DNA of 64,000 nt, from the NCBI RefSeq assembly GCF_016920785.2, contig NW_024609846.1:113388831-113452830 (forward strand). The letters are read 5' to 3'. Shown piece by piece: positions 1 through 14,200 of this stretch (its first letter is position 1; each line of letters starts with the position of its first letter). The notes under the pieces were generated by a model, which was not told the origin of the DNA, made no database searches, and saw only the letters and a program-made list of their open reading frames with translations. Position numbers and translations under genes: made by a program. This DNA is from Ixodes scapularis (Eukaryota > Arthropoda > Arachnida > Ixodida > Ixodidae).

Positions 1-611
1 CCCCTTTGGCAGCCACTGTTTAGAAATACCAACGTTGTCGTGCTGTGTGGACACGCTCCCTCGCCTCCCCATTGCCGCCTCCCAGGTTCCGTACTCGTGT
101 ACTCTCCGCGCCTTTACAGAACAACTCGCATAGATACTTTCGCTTCTTCCACCGCCGGTGTGGTTACAGGCACCCCCGCTCTAAAAGAGTGCTACAGAAA
201 AAGAAAGCATGTCTCTGTGTCCTTCTTGAATGCATGCAACACTTCGCACAGTCATTCCATCAAAGCACACATCTCCCCACACATGTCTCCTACATCAATT
301 CCACTGAAAGCAAAGCACCCATTGCAAACATTGTACAGCATGCTGGCTGAAGGAAAATCTCTCAACATGCCTTTTCACAATGTACCAGCTACCGCTGTCA
401 TTTGCCGCACACTTGGTCGTTTGCAATTTTTTTTGGCTTATTAGAAATCAATGTTTTATGTTAGAATGTCAAATATTGTTTTGGAAAGTGCACAAAATAA
501 TTTGCACCAGAACGTCTCAGCTCGAAAACATAATTTTAATACACCTTAAAGATTCACCGAAAAACGCCTCAAAATGATAGAGTTGCTCAAGAAGCTAAGT
601 TCGTCAAATTT

Positions 612-1020
612 TTAGAGCGCAGCTCTGAGGCGCCCGTTTCCGGCTTGAGCGGCGTCAGCGTTGCCGTTGACGTCGGCGTAACTGCGCGGTGCATTGTGGA
701 AAATTTCCTATAATGCAACACGCGAGACTCGTGACGTCATGAGGGTCACGTGACCGCACGAGGGTCATATGACGTCACGTGACCGCATGTCACACGTTGT
801 ATTATGGGAAACGTGCCATGATGCAATGCGCGGGGAGGAGGAGAAGGGAAAAGGGTGGGAGGAGGGATGAGGGGGAGGAGAGGAGGGAACAGGAGATGAG
901 GAGGACAGGAGGAGAGGGTACGGATCCGGAGGAGGGGCATACCCTCCCCTCAGTACACTCCCCCCCTCCCCAAGAGCTGCGCTCTAATCCGGCGGTGCGG
1001 GGAGTTGTAAACGGCTTTCA
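612..1020. mobile_element. Inverted-repeat element, AGAGCTGCGCTCTAA family, copy 1
   Basis: TTAGAGCGCAGCTCT at 612-626 is the perfect inverse of AGAGCTGCGCTCTAA at 973-987. A second copy at 58621-59097 shares both ends, the adjoining gaggcgcccgtttccggc and the outer gttgtaaacggctttca. The inside of this copy has CACGTGAC repeats and a purine-rich GGAGGA stretch. Confidence 0.7.
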
Positions 1021-1589
1021 TTTTTTTTTCCTCTTTAAATATAAACTCAAACAAAATAGTGTAATTTAACTCTAGTAGATCAGTTTGCGTGAGTTGTACA
1101 TTGTATTTGTTATTCCTGGGGCCCTCAAAGTTGCGTGCACGCGCAGTCAGGAAAGCCGTTTCGACCTCCTTTCAGACGCAATTTTTTAGCACAAAAACAA
1201 GGGAGTATCTTGCAAAAGCAAGGTCTGTTTCATTGTGTGGATATGTTTTGCTACCTCATATTAAAACTTAATTGAAGACAAAATATAGACATGACACTCG
1301 ATGACTGTCCTCATTTGAACAGACCCTAATCATAACCAAAGAGGGTTGAACTGTAGTAGTGAGCTAAATTTCCAAGCCCCTTGAGCTAGCCAAAGTGCTC
1401 TGCTTCATTAGTCATTTCTATGAGTATTCCAGCGCAAAGCAGAAGCTGTGAAGCTTGATGCACGCACCAGTGCGAAGATATGAAGCTCGACACAAGAGCA
1501 CTGGTGCAAAGCAGTACAGCTTGACGTGAGAAATCTAAAAATCCTGATGACGTTATTCATAATGTCCTAATCTTAGAAAAGCTTGAATA

Positions 1590-1770
1590 CAGTAAAACCT
1601 TGTTATAGCAAAATGGGATATAACAAACAAATGGATATAACAAAGGAATGAAAATTCCCCTTGCTTGCTAATACTAGTGGGAAGAAATGGACATTGGCTA
1701 TAACAAACTAATGGTTATAACAAAACAATTACGACCGCTCCTTCAACTTTGTTATAACGAGGTTTTACTG
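1590..1770. mobile_element. pogo/Tc1-like MITE
   Basis: A 181-base element flanked by TA. Its ends CAGTAAAACCTTGTTATA and TATAACGAGGTTTTACTG are inverted with one difference. Internal GATATAACAAA units repeat. The ends match the well-known pogo/Tigger-style CAGTaaAACCTCGTTATAAC terminus. Confidence 0.8.
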
Positions 1771-2134
1771 TATATTGAATGGTCCGCAAATTGAATAGCG
1801 AGCACTATTCACAAATTCAAAGTTTTGAATATTCCCAGATCTCTAATAATTATTTATTACTCATGCCGAATTCTACAGTGAAGCCGTCATGCATGGTCTG
1901 CTGCAATGGGGGCTCGGATGACTGAGGGCAGAGAAGACATGCAAGCAAATGGCACCACCTATCTAGTCTGGAAGCTTAGGTGTTTTGGTGCAAAATTAAG
2001 TGATCTAAATATTCTATAATGAAATGAGCAATGTTGTGCTGTTCCTAAAGATTTTCTCAAGACTGAAAATTGTTGTTGCAATGGTCGTAAGTAGTACTGA
2101 TTGCTGTTCTTTTTTTCTCTCTTTTCTTTTTCAG

Positions 2135-2235
2135 ACGAGACGGGAAAGCTTAGCGAGGATGCACTACTCAAGCCAGCTGAACATGTTTCTTGGAAAACAG
2201 CGCCAATACTTACTGCCTTTTTGAATGACAGAAAG
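2135..2235 (+). CDS. Exon of EXOSC10-like gene
   Basis: A pyrimidine-rich acceptor (ctcttttctttttcag) precedes it and donor gtttgt follows. The exon enters with two bases of a split codon and leaves in phase 0. It encodes ...ETGKLSEDALLKPAEH and then VSWKTAPILTAFLNDRK. The split first codon means at least one more exon lies upstream. No convincing one was found in 1-2134, so the rest of the gene is probably left of the window. Confidence 0.6.
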
Positions 2236-5200
2236 GTTTGTAATGGTCCCAAGTCATTCATTGTTACTTGGGTTCTAGTTTAGTTCGTTATTCTGCGGGG
2301 GTTATTTGTAATGCATTTACAGACACTCTGAACTATAAATTTGATGAGTTGTAAGATGAAGGGAGTGATTTAATTAAGAACCTGCGGCAAATACATTTTT
2401 AGAAATTGTGCTCATCACTTTGAAATTTTATCAAGAGGTAGTATTTCTGAAGTGAGGTATTTTATGCAAAAAATGCTCGGTGTCTATAGACCATTCCAGA
2501 AAAGGATCTCTGGAGAGTACTTGTTTCAGCATTCATACGTATGGTGTGTGCTTTGCTCATTTCCCGAAGCGACAAACATGCACATGTTGAGCCGTGGAGA
2601 TCGCACAGTGGTCTGGGGATTTGTAAACATTGGGATGGGGTATAGACCGACACGCTGTTTACAAACAAGCCCGCGTTTGCCCACACCAGGTGTGGGCACT
2701 GCGCGTGCGCACAAACCGAATTCGGGAGGAGGGAAGCGTCGGCACACGCGCAGTGCCGCCCACAGCGCCACCGCAGCTGCGTGACGTCAGGGCCGTGTGT
2801 TGGTCTATACAGTTGAGTTTGTAAAGGAAACATCTGCATCTAGAGTGGGAGGGGGGTTGAGAGATGGTGTAATGAGGATTTTGAGCCCGATTGAAAAATA
2901 GTTTAAGGCTTAGCCTTTAATGCTTGTGCTTTGTGTTGGCTTTCAACCACCCGAAAGAGACGTTAAGACGATTTTCTGTGCAGGCTTCGAAGAGGCCAAC
3001 CAGCATCCCAAGTGGAAGATCAGAGACAAGCTTGGTTCTTCCATATGAGCGGGTCAGTCATAACAACACATTTTACTGTATAGTGCTCGTCTCTTTTTCT
3101 TTTAGTGGAGGTTTTGATTAGCATCATTAAGGCCCATTCACACACTTGCGACCTCTTGGAACCGAGTGCCTTGGAACCTCTTAATATCTCTTACGACGAG
3201 AGGACACACTGGCACCGTCTATTGGGTAGCAGTGTAAACTTGGCAATCCAGCATAATTGCTATTTCTCTTGCACATTATCCTTTCTTTCTTGGCTCAAAA
3301 AACTTTTGTCAACGTTATAAAATAGCCTTTCTCATAGGTATTAAGCCTATTTGACCTCGGAAATCCCGCGTAACCTTCACTCTTGTGAAATGCAGTGCCA
3401 GGGTTACCGCATAGATGGCACCAGCGTGCCAGTGTGTTCTCTCGTCCTATGAAATTTTGAGAGGTTTCGACAGGTTTCGTCTCTCTCGATCGTACTCGTT
3501 TGCAAGTGTGTGAACGGGCCTTTAGAGTACACCAGTGATGGAAGTGCTGCGCCATTTGCACCAAATTGTGCCATCAACGAAATTGCGCTAGATCTCGCGA
3601 CAAAGCGCCATTTTCGCTAAAAACTGCGCCATACCTGCGCCGAGGTGGGCTTGAAGAAAGCAGAAAGTAAAAGTATTTTAATACTGGTCGGTCCTAATAT
3701 TCAGAAGAGTAAAAGGAAACGAAAATGGTATAAATATGTATTTCAAGGCATCTCTACCCACCGTATAGCGTGTTTCGTCTTAGGTCAGAACACAGTCGAA
3801 GGCTCGGAGCACATACAGTCACGAACACACACTAAAAGCGGGCATTCGCAGCGCTTGATTGGTTTAGCCAATGAAATAACACATACAGATAATTGACGAA
3901 GGCCATGATATCCTGCTTTCGACGCTGCAAGATTGGTCTTATTGACTCGTAGCGTTGCCAGCGCTTTGACTTAAGATGAAACGAAGTGTAGAGGTTGCTC
4001 TCAACTGCGCTGGCCCCGTCATCGTCTAAATTTCCAGACGATGTCGGCAATGTCAGGAGCTAAAAGTCACGAGAAAAATTGCAAGGTATTGGGATGGCGG
4101 CTACTGTAACAAGACGGACCCAGGGTCTTTTACTCCTGATGACAAGCATGTACCCGGAAAAGAGGGGGGGGCCAAGGGGGTTGGGTTCCCCCCCCCCCCC
4201 CGAAATCTTCCATTTTGCTGGGGCCTCCTCTCCCCCCTCCCTCCGCCTCATAAAGCATTTTGTCATGGGCGCACCCCCCCCCCATCCCAAACAAAAACCT
4301 GGCTGCGTGCCTTCCTGAGGATATCACTTGATTATTATGTCTGCCACATGCCTCTATGGCATGGCTACAGTCTACCATGGCACTTTCGCCGCTTGTGTCA
4401 AAGTTTACGGCCTCAAACCAGCGGCGTGTACGCGCGTCGAGCTTCACCGCTTTGCACCGGAGTGCTAGGAGCAGCAGTTGACATGGGAGAGCACATGAGT
4501 TAGTGCGATTGGCGCGGTCGACCTTCTTTGGTCTTGACTGTAGGTTGACATTTATGTTTAAAAGGATGTGCCATAAAAGGAGACAAAGTGTGGGTTTCTG
4601 TTTTAATAAATACGGTAGTCAAGGTAGTTCCCGTGCAGCAATCAATCGAAAGGGCAGCGAACTTCGACTCGACTCTGGTTCGAATGCCGCTAAAGCGCAG
4701 TGCCTCTTTTTAGAGCACAAATGTATAATTAGTTTGCTATATTAGAATCTCGAGTTCGGCGTTCATAAATCTTGCGGGGAAATGTTTTAATCTATAGACT
4801 TTCAGCAGATATGCTGATTTTTGCTGACATTTCACAGGAATTTACGGGCCAAATTAACTACTGAGTGTAAAAGTGGGGAGGAGAGAGGGATTTTATCTCA
4901 ACTGAAGTGTTGCTCTGTGCTTACTTTTTCAGCCATTTTTTTTAATACAGATTGTAAATGGAACTTACTCTGACCTCAGCCTTATTTCTAAAAATAGGGC
5001 AGTGTGATTCTTTTTTTATCTATTCTTATTACACAAAAATATAAGTAATATTCTTCAGTATAAAACAGGAACCCTCGATCATTTTCAAATATGAACTCAT
5101 GTAGCGATGCAATCACGTTTTCAATTTACGTGCTAACAGACATTGGCGTCTGCTCCAAAACCGTCAGTGGCTGATCCAAACCAATATATTTTGACTGCTA

Positions 5201-8200
5201 CAAAACCTGCTACAAAAGGTCCAATGAGTCTTCCATCACTGGCACACTTAATAAAAGACAAAATTCTGTAAAGAATTCTTGAAGTTCCACCATTGTTACT
5301 TTAATCAATTAACTGTCAAAAAGATACCACTGCACTATGTATGAATTGGTATTGCCAAAACTATGGCCCTTGGTTAAATGCCTCTGGTCCGGAGATGCCA
5401 CTTCTTGGGAACTTATTTCTGTTTTTGGCATGTGCAACCAACACCTTTGATGGATAAGGGTGTCAGCGTTTTGTGGAGATAGGTGATCTGTCTAAAAATG
5501 GGGGTGGGCATTGAATTGAAATATTTGAGATTATGTGCTATAAATTAATTTATAAGTTATAACTGTTTTAACCGTAAACCGTGGTCTATGAATTGGAAGT
5601 GGCCAACAAGTAGAGCATCACAAAGTACCTACATTCAATTAACAAAAGAATGGCACCATGTTGTAGCAGTATTTCTCTGTTTGCTTAAATCTGGCTGTTT
5701 TAAGATTAGTATAATCTTTGGTATGCAGGCGGTAAAATTTTTCATTGTCCTCAGTATTTTGCGATTCTATGCCCAAATGATTTTGTCCCTAATCCTTCTG
5801 CTTACCCTGTTGCATATCTTTTGTTTGCATTGCAGTATAAGGCCGCTTTGAAGGAAGGAGGTGTCCAAGAGTCCGCCCCAGAGGGTCAGGGAAAAGCAGT
5901 CACTGACGAGGAAAGGCTGGTCAGGGTATGTCTTGTTACTGTTGTGGTTTTTGAAGCAGAATGATTTTGCGGGCTTATTCCAACTCACTAAGAGTTGTAA
6001 CAAAAGCATGCTAACATGGCCTTACGGCAATCATGGGATTGGTGTCACTATGGGACACATGGTCAAGTGGTTTGTGCTATTATGGGTTGCATGTAGGGTT
6101 CCGCGTTTTCGGTTTTTATTTTTTCAAAATTCGGCATACTTTTTTCAATGTTTAATTTTAAAATTCAATTTTTTTTTTCTTTTTTTTTTTCGGTGTATAT
6201 TTGTTCCCAAAAAAGTTTACCGTTTTTTTTGGTGAATATGAAAGAAACACAATCGGACACCGGATCAAATGATCCTTGTAGCTGTGATATTTGTGATCAC
6301 TCAAAGAATAACGACACATATACATGCGTCGTCTTCGCTACAACTTGCATCAGGAAACACCACAAAATCGCAGAATTCGCGGGCATAATCTTCAGCGCGC
6401 TTCTTTTTATTTCCCATTCTGACGACGTGACCATCTGAGGTGATGGTCACTTCGTCTGGGGTGATGGTCACCGGAGTGACAAAAAAAAAGTTTGAGAGAG
6501 GCTGTTAAGAAAGTATTAACAGCTTTCCTCGATGTCCTCTGAAGTGCATGAAGCGAAAAACCTTCTACTAGCCCACATCCAAACTTTTTTTTTAGGACGG
6601 GGAACTTGACACACTAAGTCGGGCCACAGAAAGGACACAGATGTCCCGTGAAGGTCCATCCAAGACCTCTTTCGTTGCATGTTGAACCTTGGAAGAGGGC
6701 AATTACGAAGGCGTCGCACAATGTCAAACCTTGCAAAGCCTTCTCTTTTTCTCCCCCCCTCCTCCACCCATCTCAACGCGGCCCTAAAAAACATACCTTT
6801 TTTGGTTAAAACCGAATTTTAGGAAACGGATTAGACAAACTTTTAACGGTTTTTATCGGTTTAAGCCGAAAACGCCGAACCGACAAACTGACCTTTTTCA
6901 GTTAAAACCGAATTTCTGAAAATGGATTCAGCATACTTTTATCGTTTTTTTTATCAGTTTAAACCGAAAACTCTGAACCCTAGTTACATGGTAGGTCACA
7001 CGACGTGTCATTCTGGTGTCACATGACCATGTACCTTGACTTCACGGTGTTACAGTACCCCGTGACACTGTGATGTCATGTGATGTCACCGTGTCACGTG
7101 ACACGACAACGGGGTTGGTGTCACATGACCACCGTCCACTAAATTTAGAGGGAAAATATTATGTCGCTCAATAGTAGCACCTCAAGTCTGCATTCTGCAT
7201 GAGTTGGGCTTCATACGTAGGATCAGGGTGATTAATCTTTTCGGCAGGCTCTAATTAAAGCTTTTCTTGGTGCACTGGCTCTGGCAAAGTGTAAATAGTT
7301 ATGAGCCATTCCACCCTCAACAAACTACAATCTACTCTCATTTACAGTAATTCGAAGTTCATTGAAGCAGTGAAATGCTTAAAATCAAACACTCTCAATT
7401 AAAAAGGAAGACATGCAAATCATACTCCATAGGGGAAAAACCTTATTTTAGCCTGGCTTCATTGTTTTGCTTCAGAAGTGCTGAGGAAAGCATGCCCCAC
7501 GCCAACCCCGCTTGTTGGCATTTGTCCTCGTCACAAAAAAGAGCTCGCTCGCCGCCCTGACGCTGAGCATTATACTTTGATGTAGAGACGTTTTGTGATA
7601 TTGACGTGGATGATCAAGAGACAACACAATTTGTGCTTACTAATCTAAAGTATGCGATGACAATGGAGTAGAATAATGATTGCGACCACTTAGCTTTTAG
7701 CCCGCCAGCACTCAAATTATTGGCTGCGTTGCAAAAGGCATACGTGTGCAAGGTTGATCTTACCCTGTACATAACATTATGTATGGAGTTAGATGGGACA
7801 ATCCAGCGCTTGTCCCATCCTCTTCTTTTTTGGTGTGGTGTTTCTGGTTGTATCATAAACCAACTCGCCTGTTTCGCCACTTTGTTAGGTCTCCAGACAG
7901 AATCAAACGAAAAAGAAAGAATTTAAAAGAATTTTCTGGAATTATTTTCAGGTTCCAGTTAAGTCTGGCTTTTCGTTCGAGGCTTTTGGTGTTTGTGCTG
8001 AGAGTGCCTTGTCAGATTTAGCACAAGCAACGCTTTTGGGATCAGTTCTGTAGAAGACCATCTGTATCACCCTGGGGTTTTCCAATTTAGTGTTTGGGCG
8101 AACACAGCTTTGATTGTTGTTTTCAAAGTTTTTTTAGGCTGGTTTTTGGAGGTTGTCTTTCTTTTGTGTTAGAACTAGGTTTCTTTTTTGGTTGTCAAGT

Positions 8201-11200
8201 TTTTGTGAAAGACATGTAGGGTTCTAGAGGTCACAGCTCATAAAAGTTCCGTCTATGAAAATGTGTAACAAAGTGTTGCTCTGTAAAGGGTGTGAATATA
8301 GTATAAGAATTAAACATTTTTCTTTCACTCTCAGTTTTTTGTTTTTTTGTCTTTTTTTATTTTGAGCAGTTTTACAGTAGGAGCCAGCTCACTTGCACTT
8401 TTAAGGCTAGTTCACGCAGTTGTGTTTGACAGTGATTGACTGTTGTGCTTCGATCACTTTTAACAAACGACTTAGATCTGGGACGCCTCACATCTGCATA
8501 TACAGGGGCCCCGGAACCGGGGGGTCATGCCCCCCGATTCCGGGGCATGACCCCTACGAACCGCCCCCCTCATGTTTTTTTCGTAGGGGTCATGCTCCCC
8601 CGACGCTGAAGGCTGACCCACAACCCTCCCTTAATGTAGTCGGAGCAACATGCTACCGCGCCTTCCAAGCTTGAAGCAGAATAAGAAAGGACAGCGACGT
8701 TTTGTCGGGACGAGAATCGGTAGTAAAGCTGATACCCCTGTTAAGTGCTGGAGTAAACGTTTCTTCTGAGCCAGCCTTGAGGTGCGCGTATTGGTCACAT
8801 CATAATCACTGGCAGCGGGGGTGGGGACAGCTTAGGAAAGGCACCTTTCTACCATTCCTTGTCATCGGAAAGGGGGAGGAGGCCTCCCTCCGGCTCTGGA
8901 TAAGCCTCCCCAAACGTAAAACCTCTTGCCGCTGTAAATTGGTCTCTGGCAGAGTGCTTCGACGAACAGCAGTCCGGAGCATATGTCCTTGGAGGGACTG
9001 CACACTCTCTTTGACGAGTTTTGCTTGGGATCGGCTCTTTCAAGCACGGCCATGCCAATACCGTGCCAATTAAGCGCACTGATGCCATAATGGCCGGAGA
9101 GGGTTCAGAGCTGGCCTAGCATGGCCAGCTCTGAAGCGTGAAGTTTCTGCACGACGCCTAGACGCGAAAAGCATTTCTGCCATCCGTCAATCATTTTCAT
9201 ATTTTTGTTCGGTGTGATAGGAGAGGCCACGGAAACGCTCTTGCGTGCTAGAGATTTTGAAAATCTCTTTTTGTTACTCAGAAAAGATTTCGGCTAAACA
9301 AAGGTCGCTTCCTCCATTTCGGTTTTTCCGCGCGTACGATCTTCAAAGTTGGGGGGGGGGGGGGGGGGGGGATGGGATCTGCACTGCAAGGATGTGAGCC
9401 TTGACCCCCGCCCTTCCAGTCAGAATTGACTTCCGGAGCCCCTGTGCATATAGTTTGTGCGTCACCCTTTAACCATAAAATAATTCTGACAATGTTATAA
9501 GAGACCATTTCTTATAAATAATGTGTAGATTTTATCTCAAAAATACTGCAAAACCTTCAGTGTAGTCGTACCCTGGTCCTCTCGTCGCAAACAGTTACAT
9601 ATGGTCATGGCCCATCGATCATGGTCAAACACAAATGTGTAAAACAGCCTTTACGATCTCTTCGCAAATTCTTAATGCAAACTCAACTATGTACACAACG
9701 TTGGAACGGTTCAGTACAGAAAGATGAAGTTCTGCAAGTTTGAGGTTCTAAGTTGTCTGTATCCTCTCATACCTGCAGCGCTTTACAGTGGCGGCGGTGA
9801 ATGCTTTCTCTCTGATGTCATACTTCTTTTCTCTAGCTTTCTTCTTTCTTTTTTTTTCTTTCACTTTAGTAACTCGTCTTTAATTTATTAAAATCCACAT
9901 TGTCCCGACCTCTTCGTATTCACTAAAAGAAAACCGGGTGGTTTAGGTTCCAGGCAGCTTTCCTGGTGTCGTCTCGCAATGTAAAAAAATGCTACTTGTT
10001 CTTTTTCGGTGATGCAGCTTCAGGAGAATGTGAATGCCGAGATGGCCAACTCAGCTGAGCCCACTTCCCAAGCTGCAGCCAACGACGACGAAGTTGTTAA
10101 GCCTCAGGCCTCCTTTGAGGACACGGAACTGGCAACGCCCCTCAGGCCTCCGGTGAGTGTGACCTCGGCAAATTATGCCGAAGAATAATTTTCTGCTGCA
10201 ATGTAGTTGAAGCTGTGTGAGCAAACATACTTGAGCACCGATCATTTCTATCAACACTTCACAATCTCTCCTCACTTCTTTTGGGATGCTGTAGAAAGTT
10301 GGTCCTGGTCATAGAATGCGGAATTGCGACATGGCTGCGATATTAGTGGCAAGAACATTGTGATGGCCTATTTTTTTTTTTTTAATGATTATTATGGCAT
10401 AAAGTTTATGCATGTTCTGCTTGCCTAGTACGTTCGTCGCAGGCACCAAACTGTTCTGTGTTTATGTGCCATACTTGCAAAAAATCATTGACGAGGTACA
10501 TTACCTCGTGGATTAATCTATTTTATTTTGTAGTTGCATACCTCTCACATACACTCCATAAGTCTTTTAGATGTTGTGGCATTTGTACAATAATTCATTC
10601 GTTTTATTTTAGATAAGATTGATAATTTGTTGAGAAACAGATCTTTATGGCATTCGGTGTGCATTCTGAAACATTGCAGTTTAGTTATTGATTACCAAAA
10701 AACGATAGGTTTTCTTTTTTTGGATAGAAGTTGTTGACTCTTTTTTTATTGAAAACACACTGTGGGCCGGCCTGTACTTGCTAAATGAATGCTGCATATT
10801 TTTTGTTTCCTTCCGTCTGTCAGAGCAACGGCCCAACTGAGAATCTCCTGAACCTGCAAATCTATTCTGATGGTCCACATTGGCTCATTTTTCCCCAATC
10901 AAAAACATTAGAATTGTGCAAATATTTAAATTTTTTGATAGTAGTTTTGAATAATATGCAATTAGATGTTCGCTTCCAGGTGAACCACAATATTCATACT
11001 TTTCTAAGTGTCGATCGCGGCGGGTTAGCCCCGTTGAGGGAGCTCCTCACCGAGCACCTGTGCACTGCGGGAAAGCAATGCCCTCAGAGCTCGTGGGCTC
11101 CACAGATATTTCTCGTAGGTCATTATTCGCAGTCAATACAAGGTCTGTAGACTTCTAGACTGCTTTACTGCATCACTGCCAAGACCGGTGGGGGTTCCTT

Positions 11201-14200
11201 GAGATTTCAAAGCCAGAGAACTTGTCCGGCACTAAAGCATGCTTGAAGCTCACTGCACTATAATCCTGCACCTCTGGATGCTTCTAGAAGCCGTCCCGGC
11301 GGAAGCGCAAGAAGGCGGCGACCGCCCCAGACGTAGGTCTGCAGCCGACGGAGGCCGAGCATGCCGCCAAAAGACTCAAGGGTCCAAAGGCCCCTGCAAA
11401 GGCCCCTGCAAAGGCCCCTGCAGGGGCCCCTGCAGAAGCCCCTGCAGAGGTCGAAGAGGCTGACGGAGAAGAAGCGGCGGAAGGCGGCAGCCAACAAGAC
11501 TTCCAACCATTCGACTATGCCAGCGCCAAACAGAAGCCCCAGCCTCGTAAGTCGGGGCTCCTTTTCCTCTGGGTTATCATGGGCCCTCGACAACTCTGAA
11601 GATGCATGAAGACAAAATTGCCCCGCTCGAGGCATTGAGAGCCCCGGAGTTACTCTATTGACGACGAGATGTTTTGGTGGCGGCACCTCGCATGTGCTCT
11701 CCTGTGACGTAGCGGGTAGGATATGAGCAGACGACATGCTATGTATTAGCACGGAGTAGCTAGGCTAGTTAGCATCAATGCCGATTGAAACTGTAAAAAA
11801 GCATGCAAGATATTTTTGTGAGTGACCTTTCTAATGAAGAAGAGTGCTTTGAACTTGCTTTTTATATGAAAAATATTTAAAATGTTCAAAAACAAGCCTG
11901 GAGCTTCACATTACAGCTTGCGCGGCGTGTATCGGGGCTATTCACAGTCTCTCTGATTCTTGTTTTTTCCGATCTGGGGAGGTTGCTGCAGAGAAAAGGT
12001 TTTGCATTGACCAGAGTAAATGACGTGCTGTTTTCTTAGCCGTGCACGCGGGCAGAGTTGTGTTGCAAAGTGCCGCGCACTTGTTTTAGCTATATTGAGC
12101 TTGCCGATATCGACGCTGCTATCCAACTGTGTCTCGACAGTTGCTGACGCACGCTTAATTCCTCCCGCATCAAATATGTGGCAAAGAAGTTTGTCACATC
12201 GCGACTTCTGCTCGAAAGAAGAGCAGAAATTTTCATAACTTCTTAAATTGTCAGTCATGGCCCGGCAAGGTCAGGCGATTGATTACTTATTCGTTATATC
12301 CAATTTTAACTAAGAATTGTTTACAAATTTAAATTTGCTCGCTGAGAAGCGCATTACGCATTATGCGCAATTCTTTGAGTTTGCAAAATTAAACTCTCAA
12401 ACGATAGTAATTCATAGCAGGCGATACTTCATTTTTCGGGACGCTGAAGTTTCACCGACTTACGAGATTTAACGGACCTTGATTGCGGGGGACCGGGTGA
12501 ATAAGCAGGGATTTAATTGAAACGACTTTGGAAGCCAGTTACCGTTTCTTCCTGCAAGTTATTTTGAAGAAATGCTTGTTTACTTGTTTACAAAATTACG
12601 AAAGGTAATCAATTTGGAATTGATAGGAGACCTGCACTCACAGAGCACATTGGAACCAATAGGATACACGGAGTCGGTTTCACTGAGGTGTTTACTACAC
12701 ACGTGAGAGGTTCTCGAATTTCGCTTTTTATTTTCAGTTTGATGAGACATTCCTTTCTCAGTATTACTAATGCGAAAGCGTTAACAGTCCTATGAAGCAA
12801 GCCGACATCATTAGCTTTTAAGCCGCGCCGAAGGGCACCTTAACTCCTTTCTCCAAGTGAAGCCGGCTCCCAGCTTTGAACCCACGCGAAAAGCCTAGCC
12901 AAACGGCTCCTAGTTTCCCCGATCCCAAAGGAGCGGAGTAAAGCTGATGGATTTTGGCTTCAGTCCCATTGGCTGGCGCGCGTCATAGTTTCAAGGAATG
13001 AGGCTCCCATTGGCCGCTGCGTGTTAGTTTCAACGACCACCACCCCATGGCGCTGCATGTCCGCAGTGTCAGTGCGCTGGTAACACAAAGCGTTCAAGGT
13101 CAGAGCAGCGAGGAGAGCGCAAGCTCTGCCGTCGATGCAAATACGCCACAGACGAAATAAGAGGGTGGAAGAATGACATGCATGCTTTCGCATTCACAAC
13201 TCCTAAGAAGTGCTTAGGTGTACCTCGAGCCTTTTTTCTCCAAATCCTAATAAAAAATACACCTATTGGTCGTGGTAGATGTAAGGGGGTAAAGTACTGG
13301 ATATTCTATTTTCATTATCCAGCTTCTTCTACTGGGATAGGGAACAGCCAACAGGAACAATACACCACCACCCCAGCGCTTTGACACCTCAGTGCAAAAA
13401 GTGTTTGTTAGCACGGCTACGCGTGCCACATTTTCAAGCTTTAGTAAAATGTCCTACTACAAATATCACTTCAACCAAAAAAAACACGACGCGTGAAGCA
13501 GGCTTTGCCGCACACGCTACCCAAACAGCGCATGAAGCGAGCTGATGAGCCGAGAGATCCAAGGCAGGTCAGCTCAATCTGTCCTGGTCTGTCCTACCCG
13601 TGACGTCACAAATGATGATGATGATAGCTAAAGGAGCGCCCCCTGTAGTTCACGCATGCCGCCAATAGACCCTTTTTTTCGTTTACAAACACGAGCCTCC
13701 TTTTGACTCCCGAGAAACTTCCGGTTGCTCCCTCGTAGCAGGTCTTGCAAGCCTTTTGATGTCAAAATTTTTGGGATGATGAAGTTCTACGGAAATCACA
13801 AAGTTAGGAATTTAGCGAAGTTCTTACAATTTGGTATTTTACGTATATGAAGGGATTAATTGTCTTATAAGAGTAATAATAAAATATACAAAAAATCTCT
13901 TGCTAACGGGTCTTTTAGCTAACCACATAAAGAACTGTCTTCTCATTTGATTGGAAGTTTGCAGAAAAAGTATATTGCCAACAGCTCCTCCTTTCGGCAC
14001 TTTTAAATGGAGAGTCTATACGGCAGCTTTAGCTGGCAGAATAGCAACACTAGGCAAAGGAATTAGATCTGTGGCACTGGAAACAGTAAAGGTGATCTCC
14101 TTTTGGGTCTTAAAAATCAACCAGGGGTGGAACGGCTGCGCCATTTGCGCCATTTTGCGCCAGACGCATTTGTCTGCGCCATCCTGCGCCATTTTGCGGA

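Larger units (their letters stand above)
1..2134. other. Intron or upstream sequence of the EXOSC10-like gene
   Basis: No exon is supported here. It holds the inverted-repeat element at 612-1020 and the pogo-like MITE at 1590-1770. The small open frames at 40-444 are not recognisable. Confidence 0.6.
5926..10017. other. Intron of the EXOSC10-like gene
   Basis: 4.1 kb with the TAGGGTTC element (6094-6982), CACGTGAC/TGTCACATGACC-like repeats (7000-7130), a GGGGTCATGCCCCC inverted stretch (8510-8600) and a poly-G tract. No exon is seen. Confidence 0.65.

Noticed and set aside
10825..10979. Possible extra exon (SNGPTENLLNLQIYSDG...) after acceptor gtctgtcag
   Set aside because: It has an acceptor, an open frame and a possible gtgaac donor, but the sequence is AT-rich, hydrophobic and unlike its neighbours; joining 10152 to 11288 directly already keeps the frame.
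11258..11752. 164-codon minus-strand frame with CRGPCRGL repeats
   Set aside because: It is the antisense of the Ala-Pro-Lys coding minisatellite of the EXOSC10-like exon.
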